Notes under the pieces: model-generated
Seen by the model: the letters and a program-made list of their open reading frames with translations, nothing else
Databases searched by the model: none
What the model was told of the DNA's origin: nothing
Translations under genes and position numbers: made by a program
Shown here: piece by piece, positions 56,394 to 64,000 of the stretch
Position numbering within the stretch: position 1 is the first letter of the stretch
Layout of the letters: the number at the start of each line of letters is the position of its first letter
Assembly (NCBI RefSeq): GCF_937881195.1
Contig: NZ_CALGFC010000003.1
Span: forward strand, 1 to 64,000
Reading direction: 5' to 3'
DNA from: an uncultured Methanobrevibacter sp.
GTDB lineage: Archaea > Methanobacteriota > Methanobacteria > Methanobacteriales > Methanobacteriaceae
DNA length: 64,000 nt

Positions 56394-57596
56394 ATGATAT
56401 ATATGGATCATTCAGCCACATCACCTGTGAGGAAAGAAGTATTTGAAGTAATGGAACCTTATTTTACAAGATCTTTTGGAAATGCATCTACATTCTATTC
56501 ACTTGGAAGAGAAGCTAAAAAAGGTATGGAAGAAGCTAGAGGATATGTAGCTGATTTAATTGGTGCAAATAATGATGAGATAATATTCACAAGCGGGGGA
56601 ACTGAATCTGATAATATCGCAATACAAGGAATCGCATATAAACTCAATAATTCAGGAAAAGGAAATCATATTATCACATCAGCAATAGAACATCCAGCAG
56701 TAATGGAAACTTGCTCTGCACTTGAAAAAAAAGGTTTCGAAATTACATATCTCCCTGTTTATGAAGAAGGAATAATTAGAATAGAAGATTTAAAATCCGT
56801 TATTAAAGAAGAAACAATATTAATAACCATTATGCATGCTAATAATGAAATTGGGACTATTCAACCGATTTCAGAAATAGGAAAAATAGCTAAAGAAAAT
56901 AATATTAAATTTCATACAGATGCTGTCCAAAGTGTTGGCAAAATACCCGTAGATGTTAATGAACTAAATGTTGATTTACTTTCAATATCATCCCATAAAA
57001 TTTATGGCCCAAAAGGAATAGGTGCATTATACATACGAAAAGGAACTAGATTAGAACCTATTTTATATGGAGGAGGTCAAGAAAAAGATTTATCTCCAGG
57101 AACTGAAAATATTGCAGGAATAGTTGGTTTAGGGGAAGCATGTAGACTAGCTAATGAAGAATTAGAAAAAAATATTTATTATTTAACAAATCTAAGAAAT
57201 AAATTGATTGAAGGAATATTAAATTCTGTTGAAAAATCTTATGTTAATGGAGATATCGAAAAAAGACTTCCGGGAAATGTTAATTTCAGGTTTACTGGTA
57301 TTGAAGGAGAATCTTTAGTACTTATGCTTGATGCAAAAGGAATTGATGGATCTACTGGTTCTGCATGTTCATCAAAAAAACTTACTGCTTCTCATGTGTT
57401 AAAAGCTATAGGCTTAGAAGATGTAGATTCGCACGGATCTTTAAGGTTAACAATTGGTCCCGAAAATACAGAAGAAGAAATAGAAACTGTTATTAAAGAA
57501 ATACCTCCAATTGTTGAAAGACTTAGAAGTATGTCTTCAATTTGGAATAAAGACGATTCTTTATGGAAAGATAATACAAAGAGTTGTGATATTTAA
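56394..57596 (+). CDS. iscS: Cysteine desulfurase (IscS/NifS type)
   Basis: 400 aa. 'MIYMDHSATSPVRKEV' start, PLP-lysine in 'ISSHKIYGPKGIGALYIRKG' and the mobile-loop cysteine in 'GSTGSACSSKKL'. The short loop is of the IscS/NifS (group I) kind. It takes sulfur from cysteine as a persulfide and hands it to IscU, 150 bp downstream, and possibly to FdhD and ThiI. GGAGTGAT ribosome site. Confidence 0.95.
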   Translation: MIYMDHSATSPVRKEVFEVMEPYFTRSFGNASTFYSLGREAKKGMEEARGYVADLIGANNDEIIFTSGGTESDNIAIQGIAYKLNNSGKGNHIITSAIEHPAVMETCSALEKKGFEITYLPVYEEGIIRIEDLKSVIKEETILITIMHANNEIGTIQPISEIGKIAKENNIKFHTDAVQSVGKIPVDVNELNVDLLSISSHKIYGPKGIGALYIRKGTRLEPILYGGGQEKDLSPGTENIAGIVGLGEACRLANEELEKNIYYLTNLRNKLIEGILNSVEKSYVNGDIEKRLPGNVNFRFTGIEGESLVLMLDAKGIDGSTGSACSSKKLTASHVLKAIGLEDVDSHGSLRLTIGPENTEEEIETVIKEIPPIVERLRSMSSIWNKDDSLWKDNTKSCDI

Positions 57597-57746
57597 TTAT
57601 TATAAAATTATAATTTTAAATGTAAAACTAAATATAACCTTAAATTGTTATTTTAAATTGTACATTAAATTATTATATTAAATTGTTAAATAATTTATAT
57701 ATTCTCAAAATTACCCCCATTATTAAAAAATATTATAGGTGAAAAT

Positions 57747-58115
57747 ATGTACTCAGAAAAAGTTATGGAACATTTTACTAATCCTAGAAATGTAGGTGAA
57801 ATTGAAAATCCTGATGGAGAAGGTACTGTAGGAAATCCTACTTGTGGAGATATGATGACTATTTACATCAAAGTGAAAGAAGATAAAATTGATGATATAA
57901 AATTTAAAACATTTGGTTGTGGTGCAGCTATAGCCACTAGTAGTATGATAACTGAATTAGCTAAAGGAAAAACTGTTGATGAAGCATATGAAATAAGTAG
58001 AAATGATGTAGCTGATGCTCTTGATGGACTTCCAAAAGTTAAAATGCATTGCTCTAATTTAGCTGCAGATGCACTTCAAAAAGCAATCGAAAACTATAGG
58101 TCTAAAAATAGTTAA
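57747..58115 (+). CDS. iscU: Iron-sulfur scaffold IscU
   Basis: 122 aa. The three cluster cysteines are in 'GNPTCGDMM', 'KTFGCGAAIATSS' and 'KMHCSNLAADAL'; Asp in the first motif is kept. Builds [2Fe-2S]/[4Fe-4S] clusters with IscS. GGTGA ribosome site. The many iron-sulfur enzymes in this window are likely clients. Confidence 0.95.
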   Translation: MYSEKVMEHFTNPRNVGEIENPDGEGTVGNPTCGDMMTIYIKVKEDKIDDIKFKTFGCGAAIATSSMITELAKGKTVDEAYEISRNDVADALDGLPKVKMHCSNLAADALQKAIENYRSKNS

Positions 58116-58401
58116 AAAGATTAATGCCAAAAATGAATTAAAATATAAAATTATTAATATTATTTTTTATTAATTATATTTTTTATTAATTATATTTTTC
58201 TATATCTATTTTTACTAATCTTACCTTTAATAATCTTATTTTTAATAATATTTAGTTTTAATAATTTTACCTTTAATAAGCTTATTTTAAATAATATTTA
58301 GTTTTAATAATCTTATTTTTATTAAAATTATTTTAATTTAAAATATTTTTTAATCTTACTTAAATATTTAATTAAAATGAAAAAATAATATTTTAATTAA
58401 T

Positions 58402-59064
58402 TTAAATCCCTAATTTCTTAATAGCTTTTTCTGCTGCTATTTGTTCCGCTTCTTTTTTGCTCTTACCCGTTCCAACACCAATTTCTTCATCACCAACTAT
58501 TATACCTATAACAAAAGTTTTATCATGAGGAGCACCATATTCCTCTATTAGCTTATATTCTACATTAAGCTCATTAGCATCCCCATATTCTTTAATTTTA
58601 GATTTAAAGTCACTAAAAAATATTGTTTCATCATCAATTGCTGGAAAAACAGTTTTTGATAGGAATTCTCTTGTTTTTTCTATTCCTTGATCTAAATATA
58701 TTGCTCCTAAAAGAGACTCGAAAACATCTGCACTAATTGAAAATATTTCATTTATACTAACTTTATTATCATCAAGTTCTAATTTTATCATACTTGTTAA
58801 TCCTAATTCATGAGAATAGTTAGCTAATGCCGTTTCACAAACATAATTTGACCTTAATTTAGTTAAGTCCCCTTCACCAATATTTTTATATTTTTCATAT
58901 AGGTACTTAGAAACAAACATGCTAAGTACTGCATCTCCCAAAAATTCCAATCTTTCATAATCATAGCTAATATTGTGCTTAACACCATAAGATTTATGCA
59001 TAAAAGCCATATTAAAAAGTTCTAAATCATTAGGAACTATGCCAAGTTCATCAAGTATTTTCAT
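58402..59064 (-). CDS. rnc: Ribonuclease III
   Basis: 220 aa. Signature 'ERLEFLGDAVLSMFVSKYLYEKY', second acidic site 'DVFESLLGAIYLDQG' and a C-terminal double-strand RNA-binding domain ('GTGKSKKEAEQIAAEKAI'). Bacterial domain order and length. Most archaea lack RNase III, so this is probably an old transfer present in some Methanobacteria. GTGATTTA ribosome site. Confidence 0.94.
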   Translation of the reverse strand: MKILDELGIVPNDLELFNMAFMHKSYGVKHNISYDYERLEFLGDAVLSMFVSKYLYEKYKNIGEGDLTKLRSNYVCETALANYSHELGLTSMIKLELDDNKVSINEIFSISADVFESLLGAIYLDQGIEKTREFLSKTVFPAIDDETIFFSDFKSKIKEYGDANELNVEYKLIEEYGAPHDKTFVIGIIVGDEEIGVGTGKSKKEAEQIAAEKAIKKLGI

Positions 59065-59504
59065 TAAATCACGGAAATCTATTAATTTTTAAAATAAAGA
59101 TAAATATTTAAAATATATTAAACTGAAAATAGGATTTATTAATAAATAATATTCAATATCAATATTATCTAATTATTTATATAAAAATAATTATCAGATT
59201 ATATATTTATATAATTTTTCTATAATAATTATATGTAACTATATATTATATTAATTTTGTTCATATCTAATATAAATATTACCACAAAACCTGATAAAAA
59301 ATCTAAAATAATTAGTTTTACTTAATAATAACGCCATAATATTAGAAGATATATATTAAGTTTTACAATCAATTAAACAGTTATATAATTAGTTATATAA
59401 TTAAAAATTAGAAAATTAATAATTTTTTAGATAATATGTTTATTTAAAAATACTTATCATCAGCTCTCTAGGATTAATGACTTATATTTCACTTTACATA
59501 ATAT

Positions 59505-59537
59505 ATTTTTCAATAAGTTACGACCTTATTGAAAAAT
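59505..59537. other. Perfect 13-bp hairpin, 7-nt loop
   Basis: The arms ATTTTTCAATAAG and CTTATTGAAAAAT pair over 13 bp around the loop TTACGAC. The strongest isolated hairpin I saw. It may be part of a structured RNA or, because of its flanking A and T runs, a terminator readable from both sides. Confidence 0.6.
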
Positions 59538-59620
59538 TAAAAATTGGTAATTCCTCATATATTCCGTAGATAGCTATAAATAAAATGAAATTTTCATAAT
59601 TTTTATTTAGAAAAATATTA

Positions 59621-59720
59621 TATTTTTATAAATATGAAAAATGAAGTTTTTATCATTTATGAAAATTTTTTATTTTTATAAGTTTAAAATGTGAAGTATT
59701 TTATTATTTATAAAGATTGA
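59621..59720. repeat. Degenerate 50-bp tandem repeat
   Basis: Two units, 59621-59670 and 59671-59720, both starting TATTTTTATAA and containing TGAAGT at the same offset, with several changes elsewhere. Confidence 0.5.
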
Positions 59721-60048
59721 TTTACTGTATTAAAATTAAAAAAGTCTTTAATATAAAACTATTTTCCACAAGAATAAAAAAATTAGATTATTATATAAAA
59801 AAGTTATATAAAAATTTAAAAATTAATACTAATTTTTTTGTTTTATATTTTTATATTAGCTATAAAATGGACAAACAGAATAATTATGTAGATAAAATAG
59901 TATAATCTATTTTATAATCATAATTTTCAAATATAAATTTGATAAAATTATTTATAAATTCATTTAATTAATTGAAAAGATAAATTGAAATTATTTATAA
60001 TAAATTTTTATAATAAATGATAAATAAAAATAATGAAAAGGGATTTAT

Positions 60049-60387
60049 ATGATATTAAATTGGCAAAAAGAAATAACAACTATTGACCCTAGTATGAAAT
60101 TTAGAAGTGAGGGAGGATGGTTAAAAACTATAGATAAATTAGATAAAAGTGTTTCTAATGGATATTCTTTAGTTGGAGATTTTGTTAAATCTGGAGATTT
60201 TGATGAAAACTATTCAGATGGATTATACTTAGACTGCAATAAAGAACCTGGAAAAAAGAAAAAATTACAGACAGATTATCGTTTATTCAGAATATCAAAT
60301 GGACAGTTAAGACTTTTAGATATGATAATCGATGGAGAATCCAACTGGGCATGCGAATTTTGGGACACAATTGAAGAAGAATTATAA
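60049..60387 (+). CDS. Hypothetical protein, 112 aa
   Basis: Soluble, acidic, with a GGGAT ribosome site and codon use like its neighbours. Visible features are 'SMKFRSEGGWLKTIDKLDK' near the N-terminus, two Cys and a Trp-rich end ('WACEFWDTIEEEL'). I do not recognise the family. Stands alone between rnc and the sugar genes. Confidence 0.6.
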   Translation: MILNWQKEITTIDPSMKFRSEGGWLKTIDKLDKSVSNGYSLVGDFVKSGDFDENYSDGLYLDCNKEPGKKKKLQTDYRLFRISNGQLRLLDMIIDGESNWACEFWDTIEEEL

Positions 60388-60584
60388 AATTTTAAATATT
60401 AGTATTTTTTTAATATTAAAGATATTCATTAAATAGAAAATATAAACCTACACATGATATCCAATTTAGATAAAATTAAAATTGATAATAAATTTGAAAA
60501 ATTATATGAGTTATATTATAATAAAATACAGTATTAAACATAATATAATAAAAATATTATAATAAAATTGTTATAATAACATTA

Positions 60585-61490
60585 TTACAATTTTTTATTT
60601 ATTAATTTTCTAATGGAGTCTAAAAGAATTCCATTTAACATTAAAAATAACCCTAATATCGTTAATATAATAACTATAACAGTAATACCAAAATTAATAA
60701 TTATTCCATTCAAATAATCGTTTAAAAGCCATATTCCACTTACAATCCCTATCAAGAAAATTATAAATCCCGGTATAGTAAAATAAATAATCGGTCTTCT
60801 AAACTCCATGTCTTTTATTATTTTTAATAAAACGCCTACTCCATGAGTAATCGGATTCTCAGTAGATCCATCTAAATCATAACGAACAGTTATTGGAACC
60901 TCAACTATTTTTATCCCTGCCTCGGCTGCATCAGATAACATTTCACTTTCAATTCCAAAGCCCGAATCATTAAGTTTAAAAAAAGGAATAGTATTTTTTG
61001 AAAATGCCCTAAAACCACTTTGAGAATCAGTAATATTTAATCCAGATGAAATATTAGTAGCTTTATCTAAAACTTTTTGCCCTATTCTTCTATAACCTGG
61101 AGTATCATCTCCATCAAATCCTTCTATGTATCTACTACCATTGACAAAATCAGCTTCTCCATTTATTATTGGAGAAATAAGATTTGGAATTTCATCAGGA
61201 TTATTTTGACCATCCCCATCAATCGTAACAATTATATCATAATTTTCATTTGAATTACTATTGATAGATTCAACTAAATCAAATCCAGATTTTAATCCTT
61301 GACCTTTACCCAAATTTTTAGGATGTGATATAATTTCAGCACCAGCTAATTTAGCTACATTCTCTGTTTTATCAGAACTTCCATCATTTATAACAATAAT
61401 ATTATCAACATATTGTGAAGTTCTTAGAATGACACTTCCTAATGCTACTTCTTCATTAAATGCAGGAATAATAGCTACAACTCTATTCAT
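60585..61490 (-). CDS. Family 2 glycosyltransferase with membrane tail
   Basis: 301 aa from ATG 61490; a TTG four codons upstream is less likely. GT-A fold: 'VVAIIPAFNEEVALGSVI', 'VINDGSSDKT', metal motif 'TIDGDGQNNPDEIP' and 'QSGFRAFSKNTIPFF'. Two C-terminal membrane helices (~235-290). Resembles dolichyl-phosphate mannose/glucose synthases used in archaeal surface glycan assembly. Followed upstream by an epimerase and galU on the same strand. Confidence 0.9.
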   Translation of the reverse strand: MNRVVAIIPAFNEEVALGSVILRTSQYVDNIIVINDGSSDKTENVAKLAGAEIISHPKNLGKGQGLKSGFDLVESINSNSNENYDIIVTIDGDGQNNPDEIPNLISPIINGEADFVNGSRYIEGFDGDDTPGYRRIGQKVLDKATNISSGLNITDSQSGFRAFSKNTIPFFKLNDSGFGIESEMLSDAAEAGIKIVEVPITVRYDLDGSTENPITHGVGVLLKIIKDMEFRRPIIYFTIPGFIIFLIGIVSGIWLLNDYLNGIIINFGITVIVIILTILGLFLMLNGILLDSIRKLINKKL

Positions 61491-61688
61491 TGTATTACCC
61501 AATTATTTTCAGTATTTTTAAATAGAAATTATGTTATATTACTAAAAATTATTCATTATACAAAAATAAAATCCATTGAATTATATAAAGGGTCTATTAA
61601 AATACAAACCAATTATTATTTATACTTAAATGAATTTATCATTGAAGTTTATATTCAATAATTTTATTTTTAATAATATGAAATATCT

Positions 61689-62630
61689 TTATTCAATATT
61701 ATAAAATTCTTTCATCCATTCAACAGTTTTTTTAATTCCTTCTTCTGGAGAAACTTTAGGATCATGTTTCAAATCTTTTATAGCTTTTGAAAAATCAATG
61801 GTTTTAACTTTTGTAGTAAAAGGTTCTGCTTCATGATAAGTTACAAGTGAATCATCTAAACCTACTGTTTCAAGAACAATGTCAGAGTATTCTTTAATGT
61901 CTTTTTCCCACTCTTGTTTACTCCCAACATTATATACTTCACCAGGAATAAAATTATCTACAATATTTGCAAATGTATTTGCTGTATCTCCAACATAATC
62001 AATAATACGTTTATGTCCTTCATATACTTCGTATCCTTGATTGTGAAGAGCTTTATAAATAAAAATCGGAATAAATCCTTTATAAGGAGAATATTCTTCA
62101 TGAGGACCATAACAATTTACAGGACGGACTCTAACAGTTTCAGTAGCAAACATTGTAGCTGAATTCATACACATTAATTCACCTGCCCATTTAGTAATTG
62201 CATAGTCATTCATTTGATAAGTATCTTTGATAGGATTATTAACCATTACATCTTCACTCATAACCCCATTATAATCCCCATAAACCTCTGCAGAGGAAAA
62301 AAATATCATTTTAAAATCAAGTTCTTCTTGCAAACGAATCATATGTTTGGTTCCTATAACATTAGTACCCCATAGATTTTCATAATAACCTTCACCATTC
62401 CATCTACCATATTCAGCAGCTAAATGATAAACAAAATCAAAATTATCATTTTCTTTAAAGACACGTTCAATCTGTCGATATTTACCAACATCAGCACGAA
62501 TATAATTTTCTCTTGGTTTGTGTAAAAGGTCACAAGCTAGAACTTCATGACCTCTATTTCTTAATTCATTGCATAAGTTAGTTCCAATAAAACCTGCACC
62601 ACCAGTAACTAATATTCTTTGTGTCTCCAT
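61689..62630 (-). CDS. NAD-dependent nucleotide-sugar epimerase/dehydratase
   Basis: 313 aa, extended SDR. NAD motif 'VTGGAGFIGTNL', 'HLAAEYGRWNG', catalytic 'YAITKWAGE' (Tyr-x3-Lys) and 'RPVNCYGPHE'. Probably alters a UDP- or dTDP-sugar for surface polysaccharide or glycoprotein. AGGAG ribosome site. The exact sugar cannot be read from the sequence. Confidence 0.9.
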   Translation of the reverse strand: METQRILVTGGAGFIGTNLCNELRNRGHEVLACDLLHKPRENYIRADVGKYRQIERVFKENDNFDFVYHLAAEYGRWNGEGYYENLWGTNVIGTKHMIRLQEELDFKMIFFSSAEVYGDYNGVMSEDVMVNNPIKDTYQMNDYAITKWAGELMCMNSATMFATETVRVRPVNCYGPHEEYSPYKGFIPIFIYKALHNQGYEVYEGHKRIIDYVGDTANTFANIVDNFIPGEVYNVGSKQEWEKDIKEYSDIVLETVGLDDSLVTYHEAEPFTTKVKTIDFSKAIKDLKHDPKVSPEEGIKKTVEWMKEFYNIE

Positions 62631-63034
62631 ATAAACTCCTCATTATTTTTTATTATAATTTAGTATAATTTTAAATACATATTACAAGTATAATTTTATC
62701 AAAACTTTTTTTTGATATATATTATAATATTATAAACTTAAGTTATAGTATTTTATTAATAACTATAATACAATATTTTATATTATAATATTTTATATTA
62801 TAATTATATTATCTAACTAACATTAATATCTAATTAACTATAATATCTAATCAACATTATCATCCAGTAATTTATTACCTAGCAATTTATTATCTATTAA
62901 TTTATTATCTATTAATTTATTATCTATTAATTTATTATCTAGTACTTTATTATCTATTACTTTATTGCAAATAATTTAAAACATAATAAAATGTTTTTTT
63001 TTGATCAAGTTTAATTAAAACTATTTTAAATCCA
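62631..63034. other. 404-bp gap with minisatellite
   Basis: Upstream of the epimerase and downstream of the coiled-coil gene. Mostly A+T; the 3' third is a 15-bp repeat (62863-62967). No gene. Confidence 0.5.
62863..62967. repeat. 15-bp minisatellite, seven copies
   Basis: TCTATTAATTTATTA in register from 62893, with imperfect units before and after (TCCAGTAATTTATTA, CCTAGCAATTTATTA, TCTAGTACTTTATTA). Not CRISPR: there are no spacers. Confidence 0.85.
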
Positions 63035-63457
63035 TTAATCTTTTTTATTATAATATTTATATTTGCTATATTTTTCATATTTTATAAAATGGGTTTCAAG
63101 GCTTTCAGGATATTTGTTTCTAATAAAATCAATTAAATTTAAATCTTTAAAATCATTTATAATTTCTTTTAAGAGGTTTATTTCCTCCCTTGAATCATCT
63201 AATAGATCTTTTGTAACTTCTAAACGGTGCTTCTGTTTTAAAAATTTATCAGATAATTTTTCTGCATCTTCTAACTTTTTTTGAACATTAAGCAATTCAT
63301 ATTTATTAATCTCTTTTTTGAGATTGTCTTTTTCATTTCTAATATCTAATAGACGATTTTGACAATATTCTAGCTTATTTTCAACTAAATTTAGTTCAGA
63401 TTTTGTTTTAGATAATTCTTTATTTATTTTTTCAAATTCTTCATTTAAATCATTCAT
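63035..63457 (-). CDS. Coiled-coil protein, 140 aa
   Basis: Almost wholly heptad-repeat helix from residue 1 to ~110 ('ELSKTKSELNLVENKLEYCQ'), rich in Glu, Lys and Leu, then a short C-terminal region 'LIDFIRNKYPESLETHFIKY'. AGTGATTTAA ribosome site. No catalytic motif. Between the epimerase and galU, so possibly linked to surface-sugar assembly; function unknown. Confidence 0.7.
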   Translation of the reverse strand: MNDLNEEFEKINKELSKTKSELNLVENKLEYCQNRLLDIRNEKDNLKKEINKYELLNVQKKLEDAEKLSDKFLKQKHRLEVTKDLLDDSREEINLLKEIINDFKDLNLIDFIRNKYPESLETHFIKYEKYSKYKYYNKKD

Positions 63458-63632
63458 TTAAATCACTAAAACATCCTAAAAAAATATAAAAAATTAAAAT
63501 AGATTTTTTAATATATTATACTTTTACTTAATTACATTTATATTAATTATGTAAAAATAAATCTATACCATTAATACATAAATAAAAAAATTAATAAAAA
63601 TTTATATAAATTAATAAAAATTAAATATTATA

Positions 63633-64000
63633 TTATTTATTTTCAGCAATAATATTAGTTAAATATTTTAACAATTCATTTTTAGCTTCTTCATCATCCA
63701 AAGCAAATTCAATTGAAGTTTTTAGCCATTCAATCCTATTACCAATATCATATGTTTTACCTTCAAAAACTTGGCCATATATAGTGTCTAATTTAGCTAA
63801 AGCATCAGTCAATTGAATTTCACCACCAAAACCAGGTTCGGTATTTTCTATATGTTCGAAAATATCAGAAGTTAAAACATAACGTCCCATAATAGCTAAA
63901 TTAGAAGGAGCTTCTTCTACTTTTGGTTTTTCAACTAACTTTTCGATATTATATAAAGAATTTTCAATTTCATTACCTTTTATAATACCATATCTTTCGA
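63633..64000 (-). CDS. galU: UTP--glucose-1-phosphate uridylyltransferase, C-terminal part
   Basis: Runs off the window at its 5' end; ~121 residues are visible. 'ERYGIIKGNEI' followed by 'LVEKPKVEEAPSNLAIMGRYVLTSDIF' (positions 63870-64000) and 'GFGGEIQLTDAL' are typical of bacterial-type GalU/RmlA-like enzymes. It makes UDP-glucose, a likely feedstock for the epimerase and glycosyltransferase downstream. Confidence 0.9.
   Translation of the reverse strand, partial: ERYGIIKGNEIENSLYNIEKLVEKPKVEEAPSNLAIMGRYVLTSDIFEHIENTEPGFGGEIQLTDALAKLDTIYGQVFEGKTYDIGNRIEWLKTSIEFALDDEEAKNELLKYLTNIIAENK

Larger units (their letters stand above)
59065..60048. other. 984-bp gene-free region with hairpin and repeats
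   Basis: Between rnc and the 112-aa protein, divergent. Contains a locally less A+T-rich patch around 59460-59580 with a 13-bp hairpin (59505-59537), then a degenerate 50-bp tandem repeat (59621-59720). A 62-codon frame at 59717-59905 starts with TTG and has no ribosome site; I do not call it. The patch could be a non-coding RNA gene. Confidence 0.5.

Noticed and set aside
59717..59905. 62-codon frame in the gene-free region
   Set aside because: TTG start, no ribosome site, composition like the surrounding A+T-rich DNA.
62863..62967. CRISPR-like regular repeats
   Set aside because: 15-bp units are directly adjacent with no spacers and no cas genes; a minisatellite.

Overview
The window looks like a chromosomal segment of a methanogenic archaeon of the Methanobacteriales, most likely Methanobrevibacter-like. 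The evidence is extreme A+T richness, TTTATATA/TTTAAATA promoter boxes, GGTGAT/GGAG ribosome sites, an adhesin-like beta-helix protein, archaeal CoA synthesis (4-phosphopantoate--beta-alanine ligase), archaeal-type phosphoglycerate mutase, a DUF39 homocysteine protein, F420-hydrogenase beta and Hdr-like subunits, a class III signal-peptide pilin and the archaeal Dph6 family. No tRNA, rRNA, CRISPR array or insertion sequence was recognised.

Layout. (1) 1-5.7 kb: the 3' part of an adhesin-like protein with an unusual hydrophobic/Lys-rich tail, followed by a degenerating duplicated module of small unknown proteins. One paralogue is interrupted by a single in-frame TGA. (2) 5.8-12.5 kb: a 2242-aa DUF4011/SF1 helicase/Vsr-like nuclease/DUF3320 protein with a huge Asn-rich linker, a likely defence factor. 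(3) 13.4-18.7 kb: an FrhB-family protein whose domains are in circularly permuted order, an M42 peptidase, two CoA/kinase genes and fdhD. (4) 19-33 kb: a sulfur/redox region with a three-gene nitrogenase-like HDK operon, a 52-aa small ORF, ThiI, a GMC-type FAD/FeS oxidoreductase, ThiS and ThiF homologues, orphan HdrC/HdrB-like subunits and a DUF39 protein fused to a ferredoxin motif. (5) 33.5-46.4 kb: membrane protein, Dph6, pilin plus prepilin peptidase, pyrG (apparently CTG-initiated), apgM, homoserine dehydrogenase plus ACT protein, a GatC-like protein, a phosphoesterase and an AsnB homologue lacking its glutaminase cysteine. (6) 46.8-58.1 kb: a Cys-rich HTH regulator, cysE, metX fused to CBS domains, metY, cysS, cysK, iscS and iscU. 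(7) 58.4-64 kb: RNase III, a gene-free stretch with a strong hairpin, and cell-surface sugar genes ending in a partial galU.

How it fits together. Homoserine dehydrogenase, MetX and MetY can make O-acetylhomoserine and sulfhydrylate it. DUF39 offers a second route to homocysteine. CysE/CysK make cysteine, CysS loads it, IscS/IscU and ThiI mobilise its sulfur. The nitrogenase-like HDK keeps P-cluster cysteines and both cofactor ligands. Placed among sulfur genes and with MetY in the same region, it resembles methylthio-alkane reductase systems more than N2 fixation (inference). A palindrome, TATAACAATTGTTATA, recurs about ten times, nearly always just downstream of a TATA box, before the HDK operon, the small ORF, thiI, the GMC gene, hdrCB, DUF39 and cysS. 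It is absent from the other promoters I inspected. This looks like an undescribed sulfur-responsive regulon and is the most interesting signal in the window.
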